DNA of 64,000 nucleotides from Pachyseris speciosa (lineage: Eukaryota; Cnidaria; Anthozoa; Scleractinia; Pachyseridae): positions 1,016,501 through 1,080,500 of the forward strand of contig JAEMWC010000166.1 of the NCBI GenBank assembly GCA_016490735.1. Direction: 5' to 3'. The notes below the pieces were generated by a model. It did no database searches. It was not told the origin of the DNA and saw only the letters and a list, made by a program, of their open reading frames with translations. A program made the position numbers and the translations under genes. Positions within the stretch are counted from its first letter, which is position 1. The number at the start of each line of letters is the position of its first letter. Shown in pieces: positions 1 to 12,411 of the stretch.

Positions 1-175
1 TTTGCACATGAGGCTATATGTGCCACACAATCAGTCCGAAATGGCGCCCAAACGCTCAAATCCGCCTGGCATCAAGATCGATACCCGCGGGACTGGTCCA
101 CAAAACCCGCCAGAAACGACACGATTAGTATGCGTTCTCCTTCGTCGAACGCAATAAGCTCACACACGCACACAC

Positions 176-177
<2 letters not shown>

Positions 178-210
<33 letters not shown>

Positions 211-350
211 CAACAACAACAACAACAATAATAATAATAATAATAATAGTAAAAGTAATAATAATAATTATGTTAAAATTGTAAATGGTTTGAACCCATA
301 TCAAAACTAAGTGAAGCACTTAGTAATAATAATAATAATAATAATAAATA
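178..350. repeat. Trinucleotide microsatellites (TAA/AAC)n
   Basis: Runs of TAA, then AAC, then TAA occupy about 178-262, and a second AAT run lies near 322-346. The long open frame across them is low-complexity Ile/Val and is not a protein. Confidence 0.9.
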
Positions 351-599
351 ATTATGTTGAAAGTTACAACAAAACCAGTTGCACATATATAAAGATGTCT
401 ACATTACATTAGCCCGAAAACAAAATAAGGATAGAGATTCTTAATTAACAGGTCAAAGAGAAAGCTAGTTAGTTAAAACGTAAATATGAGCTAGAAAGGT
501 CAATATAGCCCATTTCAACATTCATCTCCTCAGTTTAAAGAATCTTCAAAAGCAGGTGAGTCAGTTTGCGTTGTTGATTTGATTTCATTTGATTTCAGT

Positions 600-718
600 T
601 CAGTTGATTTAATTTGACTTTATTTGTTTCTGTATTTGCTCGGCCCCACTAGCCTTTGTGCTATAAATACTACCGAGGGTAAATAAAGGTTATTATTATT
701 ATTATTATTATTATTATT
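600..718 (+). mobile_element. Probable non-LTR retroelement 3' end with (ATT)n tail
   Basis: A short segment ends in an AATAAAGG-type signal followed directly by an (ATT)n run at about 690-718. An abrupt 3' end with a trinucleotide tail is typical of 5'-truncated LINE copies. No coding part is present, so the family is not assigned. A similar AATAAA-(ATT)n arrangement lies at about 988-1054. Confidence 0.35.
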
Positions 719-993
719 GAGAACGCTATTTCTGGGGAACTCTAGCTAAAGCTAGGAATACTGAGCCAAGAAGTGTTTAGCAGTTTTGTAGTCGACATTA
801 TTTATTTTATTACCAAATACGATGTTTTAGACTTTTTATAAAGGAAGATTTTTTAGCTTAGTTTTTTTGACACATTTTTTGAAGCATTTTTTAAAATAAA
901 AATCTATTAATACAGTTTTCCCCATAGTTTGTAACTTAATAATTTTGCAATTATTTATTATTTTGTAGTATATTGGATGAATTGTTAAATAAA

Positions 994-1015
994 ATTATTA
1001 TTATTATTTAAAAAA

Positions 1016-1054
<39 letters not shown>
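994..1054. repeat. (ATT)n microsatellite
   Basis: About 13 ATT units follow a shorter imperfect run. It may be the tail of a retroelement, as for the neighbouring run near 700. Confidence 0.85.
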
Positions 1055-2724
1055 GCCCCTTGGAAGGCCAAGTGAAGGCCAATGATATACTGAAAGTTTT
1101 TCACGAGATTTTGTTCAGTAGCACTAAATGCGCAAATCAAAGGCAAACTTTGTGGACTACCAGTTCGCCATATCGGATTAATGTCAGCACTGATTATCAA
1201 GATTCACAATCGCTTATGGCCTCTATGGTGTGACATTTGTTTGATGTGTACTGTTGAGACCAACTGGAAACAATGACTCCAGAAAAGATTCTCCTGTTCC
1301 CGATAAATTTTTCACAGAAAGCAAGCGCAGTAAGTTTAATTTTGAAGCTTCGGGCTGGGGGAACCAGTCGAGAATATGAAGACTCCGGTATTTCTTGACG
1401 TTTGGGGGTCACATTAATCAAGAGTACATTAACTACGTCATGCTTTGTTAGCTATAGAGTTACCTTATGATGAGTAGCCGCTTACACTGTGTTCACACTA
1501 TACCATATCGATTTTTTTTTCGAGTTTTTTCCGCACTCTTTACTCGGAACACCTATAGGTATACCGAATTATAAATCATGTTAGATTTCGGTCTGTTTTC
1601 TTCTTTTGCAGCAAAATGCACAATAGGAAACACGTGGAGGTGGTTTATTGGTCAATGCGCAATAGAAAAAACGTAGCGTCATTTACGTATTTACTAGGGA
1701 AATTTTAACTTGTGTAATCTGAAACCTTCACTCTGATTTGGCTGAGGAAATCTCACAAATTTGCATAAGGTGTGTAATCTGAATCCTTCACTATCTGACC
1801 CAAGTGAGCGCTCAAGGTTATTCTTGGTTTTCACGCAGCGTCAGAAAAATACTAAAATTAAAATAATTGAGTTCATACCTTCATCAGGTAAAAGACATTT
1901 AAGAGGTATATCTGCTGGCCTGTTTGCAGCTCGGTAGCATGCTTTGTTTTGAAAATAGAGCTGTTTGAATTTCGAATTTTTTTGCAATGCGTGACATCTG
2001 GATTGTTTCTGAGAAACGAAACTATCGAGTCGCCTTGTGTTTTCGAGTTCTGAATAACCAATATGTTAAGAGAGGTGTCTATGCGTTAAGCAGAAAGAAA
2101 ATGTTTTGAGAGAGCCAAAGTAAACTGAAGGTATTTCCATTGATTTCCGGCCGTCATATTCCATATTTAGAGCTGGGAGGTAAACAACGAATATGAATGG
2201 CATCTCTCACAGTTTTACGCGCTTTGCTCGTACGTAAACAAAAAGGCCATGTGCGAAACCAAAGACAAAGTGAAACCATGACAGGGATAGTTTTCGAGAA
2301 TCAGGAAGCGTGCGTCCGACTTCTGCATCACAAGGTATCCTGAGTAAACGCTTATGGAGCGTCCTGTTTATACTGTATCGGAAAGGTTTTGTGCCGGAAC
2401 AGATCCACAAGAGTCTTTTAATAGTGTGCCAATAAGAAACTTTCAAGATCGGAGCGTTTCAGCGGCTCCGACCCCCCAAAAATACTCCTGCTGAAAAATA
2501 ACCGCCAAAATCCGCATATGATGTCTGAAAAAAATGCGTATTCTAATCCCACTCCCGGAGTGACCGAAACTGCAAATCATTGCAAAACTAAGGTTTAGTT
2601 CACACAAGACTTAATATTTCAAATCTATTCCAGAGACAATCCTCTAATGTCACAAGCAGTATTATTTAAAGCTGAGATGATTAAAAAAAGTATAGAATGA
2701 ATGGAGCTATAAGAATATAAAGTC
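1055..2724. other. No gene recognised; contains a dispersed repeat
   Basis: No convincing exon was found. The part at about 2130-2280 (including the block with ttttacgcgctttgctcgta at 2212-2231) resembles, in opposite orientation, the block at about 25700-25870. It is therefore a dispersed interspersed repeat. Confidence 0.4.
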
Positions 2725-2727
2725 TAA

Positions 2728-2945
2728 AGCCCCAGCCAAACGAGAAACGTTCGATGACCAAACATCATCAAACTTTGTTTGGTAACCAAACATTTTACCG
2801 TTTGGCCACCTTGTCTGGTCTTGCTTGATCGCGTTTATTCGTGTTTGAAAATCGTTTGGCCAGGGCTTCAAACATCAACGTTTTTAGACACCAAACAATG
2901 TGTGCTTATGTTTGGTCACCAAACATTTCCCATTTGGCCAGGGCT
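2728..2945. mobile_element. Harbinger-type MITE (218 bp, TSD TAA)
   Basis: The left end AGCCCCAGCCAAACGAGAAA matches the reverse complement of the right end (AGCCCTGGCCAAATGGGAAA) over about 20 bp, with more internal similarity around GACCAAACAT. It is flanked by TAA at 2725-2727 and 2946-2948. A 3-bp TWA duplication is characteristic of PIF/Harbinger elements. No transposase is encoded, so it is non-autonomous. The element at 24629-25313 has the same kind of ends and belongs to the same family. Confidence 0.75.
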
Positions 2946-3458
2946 TAATTCTCTGGAAGCTTTAAGGGGGATTCAATAGCGACACCCATAACAGTTTCCG
3001 GAAACTTAACTTGATTTATATCGATAAATGAACTGAGTGGAGTGCAATTTGGTCTGAAATCATACAAAAAAAATTGTGCGATTTGGAAATAAATTGCACT
3101 GTTGAGAGCCAATCAGATTGCAAGGATCACCAGAGATTTCAAAATGGGTGTCTTCAAATCTTTGAAGTCTTAGACAGGACCATTCACCAGGGTCAATTGG
3201 TAAGATCGTTGCCTTGTCTCCTTAACCTGCACACGTGAAAGGTACTTGTTTCTGAGATACTAACATCTATGAGTTGGGTGGAGGTTGGGAGATGTGGGCT
3301 AACTCCATGTCCCATCAAAAAGCCTCGGTTGTTGGTTACAGAAACCAACATTCATGTATGGCTGTTGGCCCAATGCTGCTACCAGGAGTGGAGAGGACTT
3401 GCAATGCAAGTATATGTAGTAGCTAATGACAATTCCTTTTGCTTTGGATTTTCTACAG

Positions 3459-3628
3459 CGTTTTTAAATCGGACAGCTTGGCTTGTGGCTGTGCATTAAA
3501 AGAGCTCATACAGTGGAAGGAGACTGTGAAACGCTCGAGAGGGCTGACTTTAGAAGGATTCTGTTTTTCCCACGACAGGTTTTCATGGAGACGTATTGAT
3601 GAACTGTCTTCAGAAGAAGTCCCTTGTG
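3459..3628 (+). CDS. Candidate orphan internal exon (170 bp)
   Basis: A pyrimidine-containing acceptor (ttctacag) precedes an open frame that runs to a strong donor (gtaagtga). The exon starts in phase 2 and ends in phase 1. The peptide has clustered Cys (LACGC, GFCFSH, VPCG) and a basic/aromatic middle (FSWRRIDE). I do not recognise a family. Its phase-1 end could splice to the small phase-1 exons at 16358, 16971 and 17453, but no start exon was found. It may be a chance open frame. Confidence 0.3.
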
Positions 3629-5483
3629 GTAAGTGACTGGGAGCTTTCTTTGCAATAGGAGAAAAAGGGGCATTTCGCTTTACATATATTGTAGCGAAAG
3701 TCATTTGTCTTTCATACCAGCTCCTGTAACGCAAACCTGAGTAACAATTTTAACGCTATTAACATCACGGATTAACTGGCAGACAATTTGCAACCAATAA
3801 CAATTACAATTTCGCTGACCAATCAGGTCAATAGCCACCATAGCCCATTCACTGACTGCAGGGTTTGCAACTCACTTGACTCTGACTTCCTCTTAGATTG
3901 TCTAAACGTCAGTTAATGTCATCTTAAACAGTCCTTCTCAGGACTACTCTCACCTGGGCGATCAAATGTTACCAAGTCATAACAATTGACTTACAGGCTA
4001 GTCACTGGCAACTCTTTACACTGTGAAGATTTTCATGCCTGGTGGATGTGCGTGCGAACGTACCCAACATATTAACGTATCTATAATTTAACTGGGACTT
4101 ACGATGATAGATAGCCTGTTCGCATTGTTGCCCATTCCCTCTGCCATCAGGCAGTGTGTAAGGTTGCATTGTCAACCTAATTCAACATTAGACGAGACTA
4201 AGAGAGAAGAGTGTCTGGTTTAACCACTTCTGTCACCTACCATAATCTGCCGCACGTCTTCCCGCTGTGGCTTAGTGGTTTGAGTTACCGACTTTGGAAA
4301 AATGATCGGTTTGACCTTTGGCGCTTTCCTTTTGCATGGAAAAACGGGTTGTTCCAGTGGTAAATCAAATCGAACAGACTTTTCCGATAGAAATTTTTTG
4401 AAAAAAAAAAAAAAAAAAAGGAATACCTTCCGAGGTATTCCTCTTTTCTCGGTTTTACCGGAATGACCGAAATATCCTCCACCATCTGCGGCGTCCTACT
4501 AGTTCCATGCTCCGTGATGAATTAAACGCGCGGTTTGGTGGTATTTTGGTAATACACAGTCTCTTAAGGTACTAGGATACCATGATTTTGGCCGAAAATT
4601 GAAAATAGCATATTTTTCATGATTCCAATAGGGAAGACTAGAATGAATATTTTGTGTAAGAACGAGAAAAAAAGCTGTTTTACTTTTTAAAAAAATTACG
4701 AAAAACTATTTTGTGATGCTGTCATGGCTAATTACGCATTGACAAGTTTCTGTCACCAGTTCTGTCGCCGCTAATTAATATTCACCCCAAGTCACGTGTA
4801 CATCGCGCAGAATGGCGCGACATATCCGGGACTTTTCCGCGCTTTCTGGCGCTCAATTCGAAAGCTAATTAGGAAGACGTACGCAAACAATAGAGAAAAT
4901 CGGCGAAAAACTGGCGAGGACAGCTTGGAGAATCGTCCTTCAAGGGATAATTATTCAATTTGCAATTTAGGTTTCATATGGCTTTTGTAGTTGAGAAGTT
5001 AGAAAAGAAAATGCGACTATTTTTATGTTGGTGGCTCATTGAGAAGCAATATTTTTTCTGGCTACAAAAGTAGCTTTATGGGCACTTTGGTTGTATGGCC
5101 TCGACACTTTCAGGTGGAAAATCTTGATAAAAAACGGGCTAGCAATTTAGGTTTCATATGGCTTTTTTTGTTTAAAGCTTAAAGATTCACTTCCCGAAGT
5201 TTTGCAGAATTCTGACTGGTGGAAGTATTATTTTTTGTAGCTTTCTTGAAACCAACTTCTACAGCCATGAACTTACATGCAAATTCATTCTTTCGAATCT
5301 CCCATGGGTATTTTGTTGGCCAGTTTTAATCTTCCCGCGAGATTATAAGTTTTGTTCAATCACTAATCAGCCGTGAAATTTAAGTTGAACAAGATTTGTC
5401 TTTACCGTTCACTTAAAATCCTCGGTTAACTTTAAATCGTGGTTTAATCGGCTTTCAAACAGCTTAGAGTCAACATCGCCTGT
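3629..5483. other. No gene recognised; short direct repeat
   Basis: No exon was identified. A direct repeat of about 26 bp (gcaatttaggtttcatatgg plus following T-rich bases) occurs at about 4961 and 5141. An A18 run lies near 4402-4420. Confidence 0.5.
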
Positions 5484-5596
5484 GTAGCTGGCGGTATTGC
5501 TGGGGAGCGCGACCGAGGGAGCGGCGAAACTCCATTATCCCCGCGGATTCGCCGTTCGCTCGCCGCGGCGCTCTCCCCAACAAAACCGCCAGCTAC
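5484..5596. mobile_element. Short foldback element (about 113 bp)
   Basis: The ends GTAGCTGGCGGTATTG (5484) and AAAACCGCCAGCTAC (ending 5596) are near-perfect inverted repeats. They surround a GC-rich core that contrasts with the AT-rich flanks. No coding content was seen, and the two overlapping open frames read through it are not proteins. Confidence 0.5.
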
Positions 5597-5953
5597 GCAA
5601 TCACAAACAACTCGGCCTTGGCATGCGTTTTTCAAAACTCCGAAAACATTTCGCAAGCCCGAAAAGCTGTAGTGGCAGGATATTGTGCTGTTACTCATCA
5701 GGCTTTTACACTAAAATTAGCAACAAAGTTTTGTGTAAACTTCGGATAACGTTTTGACCATTGGAAGCCCTTTGGGACAAATTAAAAGATGTCGCTGCGT
5801 GCGAACTTGTCCTGTGGATTTCCACTGTCGCATAATTTTCACGTGTGCAAGGACGTAATTGCTTTACCTGCGTAAATAAAATAGCGGCGATGTGTGAAAA
5901 GCCGCGCGTACACGTAAAAGTTGAACTTCGCTCAACTTTTAGTTCGATTCGCG

Positions 5954-6358
5954 CCCGGGGGGGGGGGGGGGGGGACTCGCATATGAAAGGGGCGGGGATG
6001 CTCGTCGGAAATTTTGAATTAAACCCCTTAAGGAGACCGATCTGGGCGTGGCCCAAGCTTTTTTTGACCCCTAAAAGAGACCATGTTTAAACACAGACAA
6101 ATGAAAAATACAGTGACTTTTAATGATGGCAAAGACATTATCATCTAATACTTTACCCATAAGTAGTTTTTAAAAGCATCGTCATAAATCTTCATTTCAT
6201 CAGATTCGTGCAACCCTAAACGAGACCTTCACGGCCAAATATAATGGCGTTTTGCCCAGAACACTCTAAGTGAGACCAAAATCCGAATTTACTCCCCTAA
6301 GCGAGACGACGAGCATCCCCACCCCTTTCATATGCGAGTGCTCCCCCCCCCCCCCCGG
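5954..6358. mobile_element. MITE with 8-bp TSD and poly-G/poly-C ends
   Basis: Inverted termini run from the G18 tract (5957-5974) through ACTCGCATATGAAAGGGG and GATGCTCGTCG to the mirrored right end with C14 (6343-6356). GATTCGCG stands on both sides, at 5946-5953 and 6359-6366. An 8-bp duplication fits hAT-like elements. The interior is non-coding. The unequal G and C runs may reflect slippage or base-calling. Confidence 0.7.
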
Positions 6359-6736
6359 GATTCGCGTCCCGCCTTTAACTAGACCGCCTTTGTTATCTAC
6401 ATCGCGTCTTGGGATCACAGTTCACGCATCCAAGCGTTTGATTGAAAGCAGGAGAATCTTGAAGCAACTTGAGTATTCCCAAAGCGGAATCTATCTACCA
6501 ATCACAGCCGACTATTTCTGGATATGCAAATCTTTATGCCACGCGCTGAAAAACTGGGCGCTGTAATTACATGTCGCGAAAGACAATAGCATTCTGGGCG
6601 ATGAATATGAACGCGTAGCATTTCATCGCGATCATTTCATCACAACAAAGCAAGCGTGCAAACAAGCCGTCTATCTAGTTTCTCTAGAAAAATTACTTCG
6701 CTCTACTGTGTTCATTGTCGTGATGTCCTCGCGAGT

Positions 6737-8297
6737 GTGATAACGCAAGGGGTGACAGGCCGCACAATCCCTACCGGCGTGAAATATATTTTGTAACCTT
6801 TTATATTTTTGCTCTAACGAGTAGATCCTTCAAGGATTTCCCTTTCTTATATGAAAGGATAGGTGGTTGTTTGAATATCTGGCGAAGTAGCGGTTGATTT
6901 TGTATGAGGTGCCATTTTTTGAGGAAAGCTTCTTTTAAATTGGATATTGATGGTTGATATTGTGTTACAAAAGGCAAGATTTTCTTTCTTTTCTTTGTTG
7001 TTCTGTTTAAGCGCTGTAGCTCTTCCTGTGAATTTTATTCCTGATAGGATTTTGTCTATTAGATTGCGTGGGTAACCTCTGTCCACCAAGTGTTTCTTGA
7101 AGTTTGAAATGTTCTCTTCAAAAGTAGCTTTTGAGGAGTTCGTTCTAAGGATTCTTAAGCATTCGCCCTTCACGAATCCATTTTTGACACTTGGTGGGTG
7201 GCAAGAGGTGAAATGTGTGTACTGGAAGGTTTCCGTTGACTTGTGACGTCCATCGATACAAGGAATGCGCGGTTTTTAACCTTTGTGCTTTCGATAAAGT
7301 TTATAAAGTCAGTTGTGTCTTTAAGGTATGACTTTTGTGACTTTGATATTGGTTGAAGCAGTGTGTCAACAAAAGATGAAATTCTTTCTGTTGGCCCATC
7401 ACAGCCGGAGATGATTGGTCTCCCTGTAAGAGTTGGTTTGTGAATTTTTGTAAGAGTGTAGAACTCTGGTATTCTTGGTGGGCAAGGTGTTTGTGAAAGC
7501 CATTTTTTAGTCATGTCGTCGATGTGTTTTTCACGGTGTAGATTTGTAATTAGGTGCGAGACCTTGCTTTGCGTTTCTTTCACCATGGGCTCAGTGAGAG
7601 GTCTGTAGTTATTTTCGTCGCCAGTTGATTTGAGTTTGACCCTCTCTTATCTTGTCAGTCTTATTCATGACAACAGTAGTGCTTCCCTTGTCCGCCTTTT
7701 TTAGGTTGATGTGATGGTTTTGTTTTAATTCATTTAATGCTTTCCTTTCATTGCGTGACAAGTTTTGTTTAGGCTTTGTAATGTGTATTTCAGCAAGTTG
7801 CAATTTAACCTCTTCCAAGTAGCTCTCGAGGGCGACTGATGGTTGAACTGGAGGTTTCCAGTCAGATGTAACGTAGAAAGGGTGGATTTCCCTATTTTGT
7901 CCATGGAACATATCTTTAAGGCGCATTCGCCTTGCAAAGTTTTCAAAATCCTGTAATAGTTGCCGTCGGATTTTATGTTTGTTCGGTGTGTTCATAGGAA
8001 TGGGAGATTAATTTGATTTGCGCGTCAGTTAGTTTTTCGTTTGAGAGATTTTTAATATATTTTTCCCCTGTAGCTTTTTGTAACTGACTTTTTTAGTGGA
8101 AGGTTGTTTTCTTCTTTCTCTGCGTTTGGCAGTGTTTCTTTTTGTTTTTGTAAAGGAAGTTTTCCCTTTATTTTTGTTTGACCCACCCGTGTGTTGTTAA
8201 CACGTCTAACAGACACACGCGAGTACTTTTCACATGTTTTATTCTCTGTGGAATCATTTAGTTGTGACATAAGTTTGTTGGTATTTTCGTATTGCTG
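6737..8297 (-). pseudogene. PLE copy A, internally deleted
   Basis: Read on the minus strand it runs from the N-terminal Lys/Gln-rich region, through the PLE core (KKADKGSTTVVMNKTD; IPEFYTLTKIHKPTLTGRPI), to MDVTS. It then jumps at about 7239 to the C-terminal part (FEENISNFKKHLVDRGYPRN). The reverse-transcriptase B and C motifs, including YIDD, are missing. It also has the frameshift after KIREGQTQ and a 14-bp deletion near 8003 that copy D shares. It cannot encode active RT. Confidence 0.85.
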
Positions 8298-8528
8298 GTG
8301 ATAACGCAAGGGGTGACAGGCCGCACAATCCCTACCGGCGTGAAATATATTTTGTAACCTTTTATATTTTTGCTTTAACGAGTAGATCCTTCAAGGATTT
8401 CCCTTTCTTATATGAAAGGATAGGTGGTTGTTTGAATATCTGGCGAAGTAGCGGTTGATTTTGTATGAGGTGCCATTTTTTGAGTAAAGCTTCTTTTAAA
8501 TTGGATATTGATGGTTGATATTGTGTTA
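8298..8528 (-). repeat. PLE 3'-end (pseudo-LTR) piece 1
   Basis: These 231 bp match the terminal part of copies A (6737-6967) and F (about 13360-13590), encoding PPILSYKKGKSLKDLFV-like residues and the end sequence. The piece abuts the 5' part of copy A on one side and the oppositely oriented 5' fragment at 8529 on the other. Confidence 0.75.
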
Positions 8529-8873
8529 AACAGAAAGCTGAACGCGGCTTTGTGAAAGCCTTTCATTACCGCCATCTTGAAAGACAAAAGAGTAAGCTTG
8601 ACAAAGAAAAATCTACGGGTCACCGTAAGGCCAGTAAAACCAGTGATAGTGTATCAAAGCCTACAGAGAACCTTACAGAACTTAGAGCTCTCGCTGCTAA
8701 GCTACAGAAGCAATACGAAAATGTCAACAAACCTATGTCACAACTAAATGATTCCACAGAGAATAAAACATGTGAAAAGTACTCGCGTGTGTCTGTTAGA
8801 CGTGTTAACAACACCACGGGTGGGTCAAACAAAAATAAAGGGAAAACATCCTTTACAAAAACAAAAAGAAACA
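8529..8873 (+). pseudogene. PLE 5' fragment, plus orientation
   Basis: It encodes the N-terminal low-complexity region (KAFHYRHLERQKSKLDKEKS, then TENKTCEKYSRVSVRRVNNT) and stops abruptly at 8873, where the opposite-strand RT segment begins. The same fragment starts copy F at 10440. Confidence 0.75.
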
Positions 8874-10208
8874 AACTGTAGGTTTAAAAACGGTTTTGCT
8901 TAGGATTTCGGTTTCAATCTTTGCCATAAATATGTTGGCAAAGGAAACAGCCATTTTCGTTCCCATGGCTGTCCCATGAATTTGAAGATATTGCTTCCCA
9001 TTGAATTGGAAAGAATTTTCTTTTAGAATTAGCCTAAGCATTTCCCGTAGGTATAGTGTGTCGGAATTGGAGGGCTGTCTTTGTAAAAGTAATCATATGC
9101 TTTGCATACTGTGTCAATGCCCTCGTTTTGTGGTATATTTGTGTAGAGACTTGTGACGTCCATCGATACAAGGAATGCGCGGTTTTTAACCTTTGTGCTT
9201 TCGATAAAGTTTATAAAGTCAGTTGTGTCTTTAAGGTATGACTTTTGTGACTTTGATATTGGTTGAAGCAGTGTGTCAACAAAAGATGAAATTCTTTCTG
9301 TTGGCCCATCACAGCCGGAGATGATTGGTCTCCCTGTAAGAGTTGGTTTGTGAATTTTTGTAAGAGTGTAGAACTCTGGTATTCTTGGTGGGCAAGGTGT
9401 TTGTGAAAGCCATTTTTTAGTCATGTCGTCGATGTGTTTTTCACGGTGTAGATTTGTAATTAGGTGCGAGACCTTGCTTTGCGTTTCTTTCACCATGGGC
9501 TCAGTGAGAGGTCTGTAGTTATTTTCGTCGCCAGTTGATTTGAGTTTGACCCTCTCTTATCTTGTCAGTCTTATTCATGACAACAGTAGTGCTTCCCTTG
9601 TCCGCCTTTTTTAGGTTGATGTGATGGTTTTGTTTTAATTCATTTAATGCTTTCCTTTCATTGCGTGACAAGTTTTGTTTAGGCTTTGTAATGTGTATTT
9701 CAGCAAGTTGCAATTTAACCTCTTCCAAGTAGCTCTCGAGGGCGACTGATGGTTGAACTGGAGGTTTCCAGTCAGATGTAACGTAGAAAGGGTGGATTTC
9801 CCTATTTTGTCCATGGAACATATCTTTAAGGCGCATTCGCCTTGCAAAGTTTTCAAAATCCTGTAATAGTTGCCGTCGGATTTTATGTTTGTTCGGTGTG
9901 TTCATAGGAATGGGAGATTAATTTGATTTGCGCGTCAGTTAGTTTTTCGTTTGAGAGATTTTTAATATATTTTTCCCCTGTAGCTTTTTTGTAACTGACT
10001 TTTTAGTGGAAGGTTGTTTTCTTCTTTCTCTGCGTTTGGCAGTGTTTCTTTTTGTTTTTGTAAAGGAAGTTTTCCCTTTATTTTTGTTTGACCCACCCGT
10101 GGTGTTGTTAACACGTCTAACAGACACACGCGAGTACTTTTCACATGTTTTATTCTCTGTGGAATCATTTAGTTGTGACATAAGTTTGTTGGTATTTTCG
10201 TATTGCTG
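8874..10208 (-). pseudogene. PLE copy D, truncated at the RT domain
   Basis: On the minus strand it encodes the N-terminal region, the PLE core, FLVSMDVTSLYTNIPQNEGI (RT motif A) and YLQIHGTAMGTKMAVSFANI (motif B). It ends at 8874, before the YIDD motif. Frameshifts lie after KIREGQTQ and at HYTYGKCLG, and it has the 14-bp deletion near 9913 shared with copy A. It has one direct neighbour pLTR piece upstream (10209-10439). Confidence 0.85.
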
Positions 10209-10439
10209 GTGATAACGCAAGGGGTGACAGGCCGCACAATCCCTACCGGCGTGAAATATATTTTGTAACCTTTTATATTTTTGCTTTAACGAGTAGATCC
10301 TTCAAGGATTTCCCTTTCTTATATGAAAGGATAGGTGGTTGTTTGAATATCTGGCGAAGTAGCGGTTGATTTTGTATGAGGTGCCATTTTTTGAGTAAAG
10401 CTTCTTTTAAATTGGATATTGATGGTTGATATTGTGTTA
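10209..10439 (-). repeat. PLE 3'-end (pseudo-LTR) piece 2
   Basis: Near-identical to piece 1 at a spacing of 1,911 bp. It abuts the 5' end of copy D on one side and, in divergent orientation, the 5' end of copy F on the other. Confidence 0.75.
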
Positions 10440-12324
10440 AACAGAAAGCTGAACGCGGCTTTGTGAAAGCCTTTCATTACCGCCATCTTGAAAGACAAAA
10501 GAGTAAGCTTGACAAAGAAAAATCTACGGGTCACCGTAAGGCCAGTAAAACCAGTGATAGTGTATCAAAGCCTACAGAGAACCTTACAGAACTTAGAGCT
10601 CTCGCTGCTAAGCTACAGAAGCAATACGAAAATGTCAACAAACCTATGTCACAACTAAATGATTCCACAGAGAATAAAACATGTGAAAAGTACTCGCGTG
10701 TGTCTGTTAGACGTGTTAACAACACCACGGGTGGGTCAAACAAAAATAAAGGGAAAACATCCTTTACAAAAACAAAAAGAAACACTGCCAAACGCAGAGA
10801 AAGAAGAAAACAACCTTCCACTAAAAAAGTCAGTTACAAAAAAGCTACAGGGGAAAAATATATTTAAAATCTCTCAAACGAAAAACTAACTGACGCGCAA
10901 ATCAAATTAATCTCCCGGGGTTTAAAATTCATTCCTATGAACACACCGAACAAACATAAAATCCGACGGCAACTATTGCAGGATTTTGAAAACTTTGCAA
11001 GGCGAATGCGCCTTCAAGATATGTTCCATGGACAAAATAGGGAAATCCACCCTTTCTACGTTAAATCTGACTGGAAACCTCCAGTTCAACCATCAGTCGC
11101 CCTCGAGAGCTACTTGGAAGAGGTTAAATTGCAACTTGCTGAAATACACATTACAAAGCCTAAACAAAACTTGTCACGCAATGAAAGGAAAGCATTAAAT
11201 GAATTAAAACAAAACCATCACATCAACCTAAAAAAGGCGGACAAGGGAAGCACTACTGTTGTCATGAATAAGACTGACAAGATAAGAGAGGGTCAAACTC
11301 AAATCAACTGGCGACGAAAATAACTACAGACCTCTCACTGAGCCCATGGTGAAAGAAACGCAAAGCAAGGTCTCGCACCTAATTACAAATCTACACCGTG
11401 AAAAACACATCGACGACATGACTAAAAAATGGCTTTCACAAACACCTTGCCCACCAAGAATACCAGAGTTCTACACTCTTACAAAAATTCACAAACCAAC
11501 TCTTACAGGGAGACCAATCATCTCCGGCTGTGATGGGCCAACAGAAAGAATTTCATCTTTTGTTGACACACTGCTTCAACCAATATCAAAGTCACAAAAG
11601 TCATACCTTAAAGACACAACTGACTTTATAAACTTTATCGAAAGCACAAAGGTTAAAAACCGCACATTCCTTGTATCGATGGACGTCACAAGTCTCTACA
11701 CAAATATACCACAAAACGAGGGCATTGACACAGTATGCAAAGCATATGGTTACTTTTACAAAGACAGCCCTCCCATTCCGACACACTATACCTACGGGAA
11801 ATGCTTAGGCTAATTCTAAAAGAAAATTCTTTCCAATTCAATGGGAAGCAATATCTTCAAATTCATGGGACAGCTATGGGAACGAAAATGGCCGTTTCCT
11901 TTGCCAACATATTTATGGCAAAGATTGAAACCGAAATCCTAAGCAAAACCGTTTTTAAACCTACAGTTTGGAAACGCTATATTGACGATATCTTTTCATT
12001 GTGGGACATAAGTAAACCCGACATTGAAACTTTCATCGAACAAGCATATTCACATCACCCAACTATCAAATTCACGGCCGATATCTCTGACACTGAGACT
12101 GTGTTCCTAGACACGGTTATATACAAAGGCAACAGATTCAAGGAACAATCGACCCTTGATATAAGAACACATTTTAGCCAACGGAAACCTTCCAGAAATG
12201 AGTGTGAATGGTATATGAAATGAATCATATATGAACTGCGGAAATGAAATCAAATGAAGAATGATCCTCGCAGTTGTGAACGCAATTTATGCAATTGCGA
12301 AAAGAAGCCTGAAAAAAATTCAGG

Positions 12325-12370
12325 ACTTCAACGGGGTTTGAACCCGTGACCTCGCGATTACCGGTGCGAT

Positions 12371-12397
<27 letters not shown>
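12325..12397 (-). repeat. tRNA-like SINE head 1
   Basis: The acceptor arms (GGCTTCA/TGAAGTC), D arm (GCTC/GAGC) and T arm (ACGGG/CCCGT) are recognisable, with a GGT triplet where a Thr anticodon would lie. The anticodon stem (TCGCA against TCGCG) does not pair as a 5-bp stem. It also sits in a repeat unit, so I call it a SINE head rather than a working tRNA gene. Confidence 0.75.

Positions 12398-12411
<14 letters not shown>

Noticed and set aside
1..6736. Promoter or CpG-type regulatory region for the receptor
   Set aside because: No element could be named with confidence. The GC-rich patches at 5.5 and 5.95 kb belong to foldback elements.
6847..7586. Intact host gene on the minus strand
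   Set aside because: The frames are PLE coding segments with an internal deletion, repeated at 9-13 kb.
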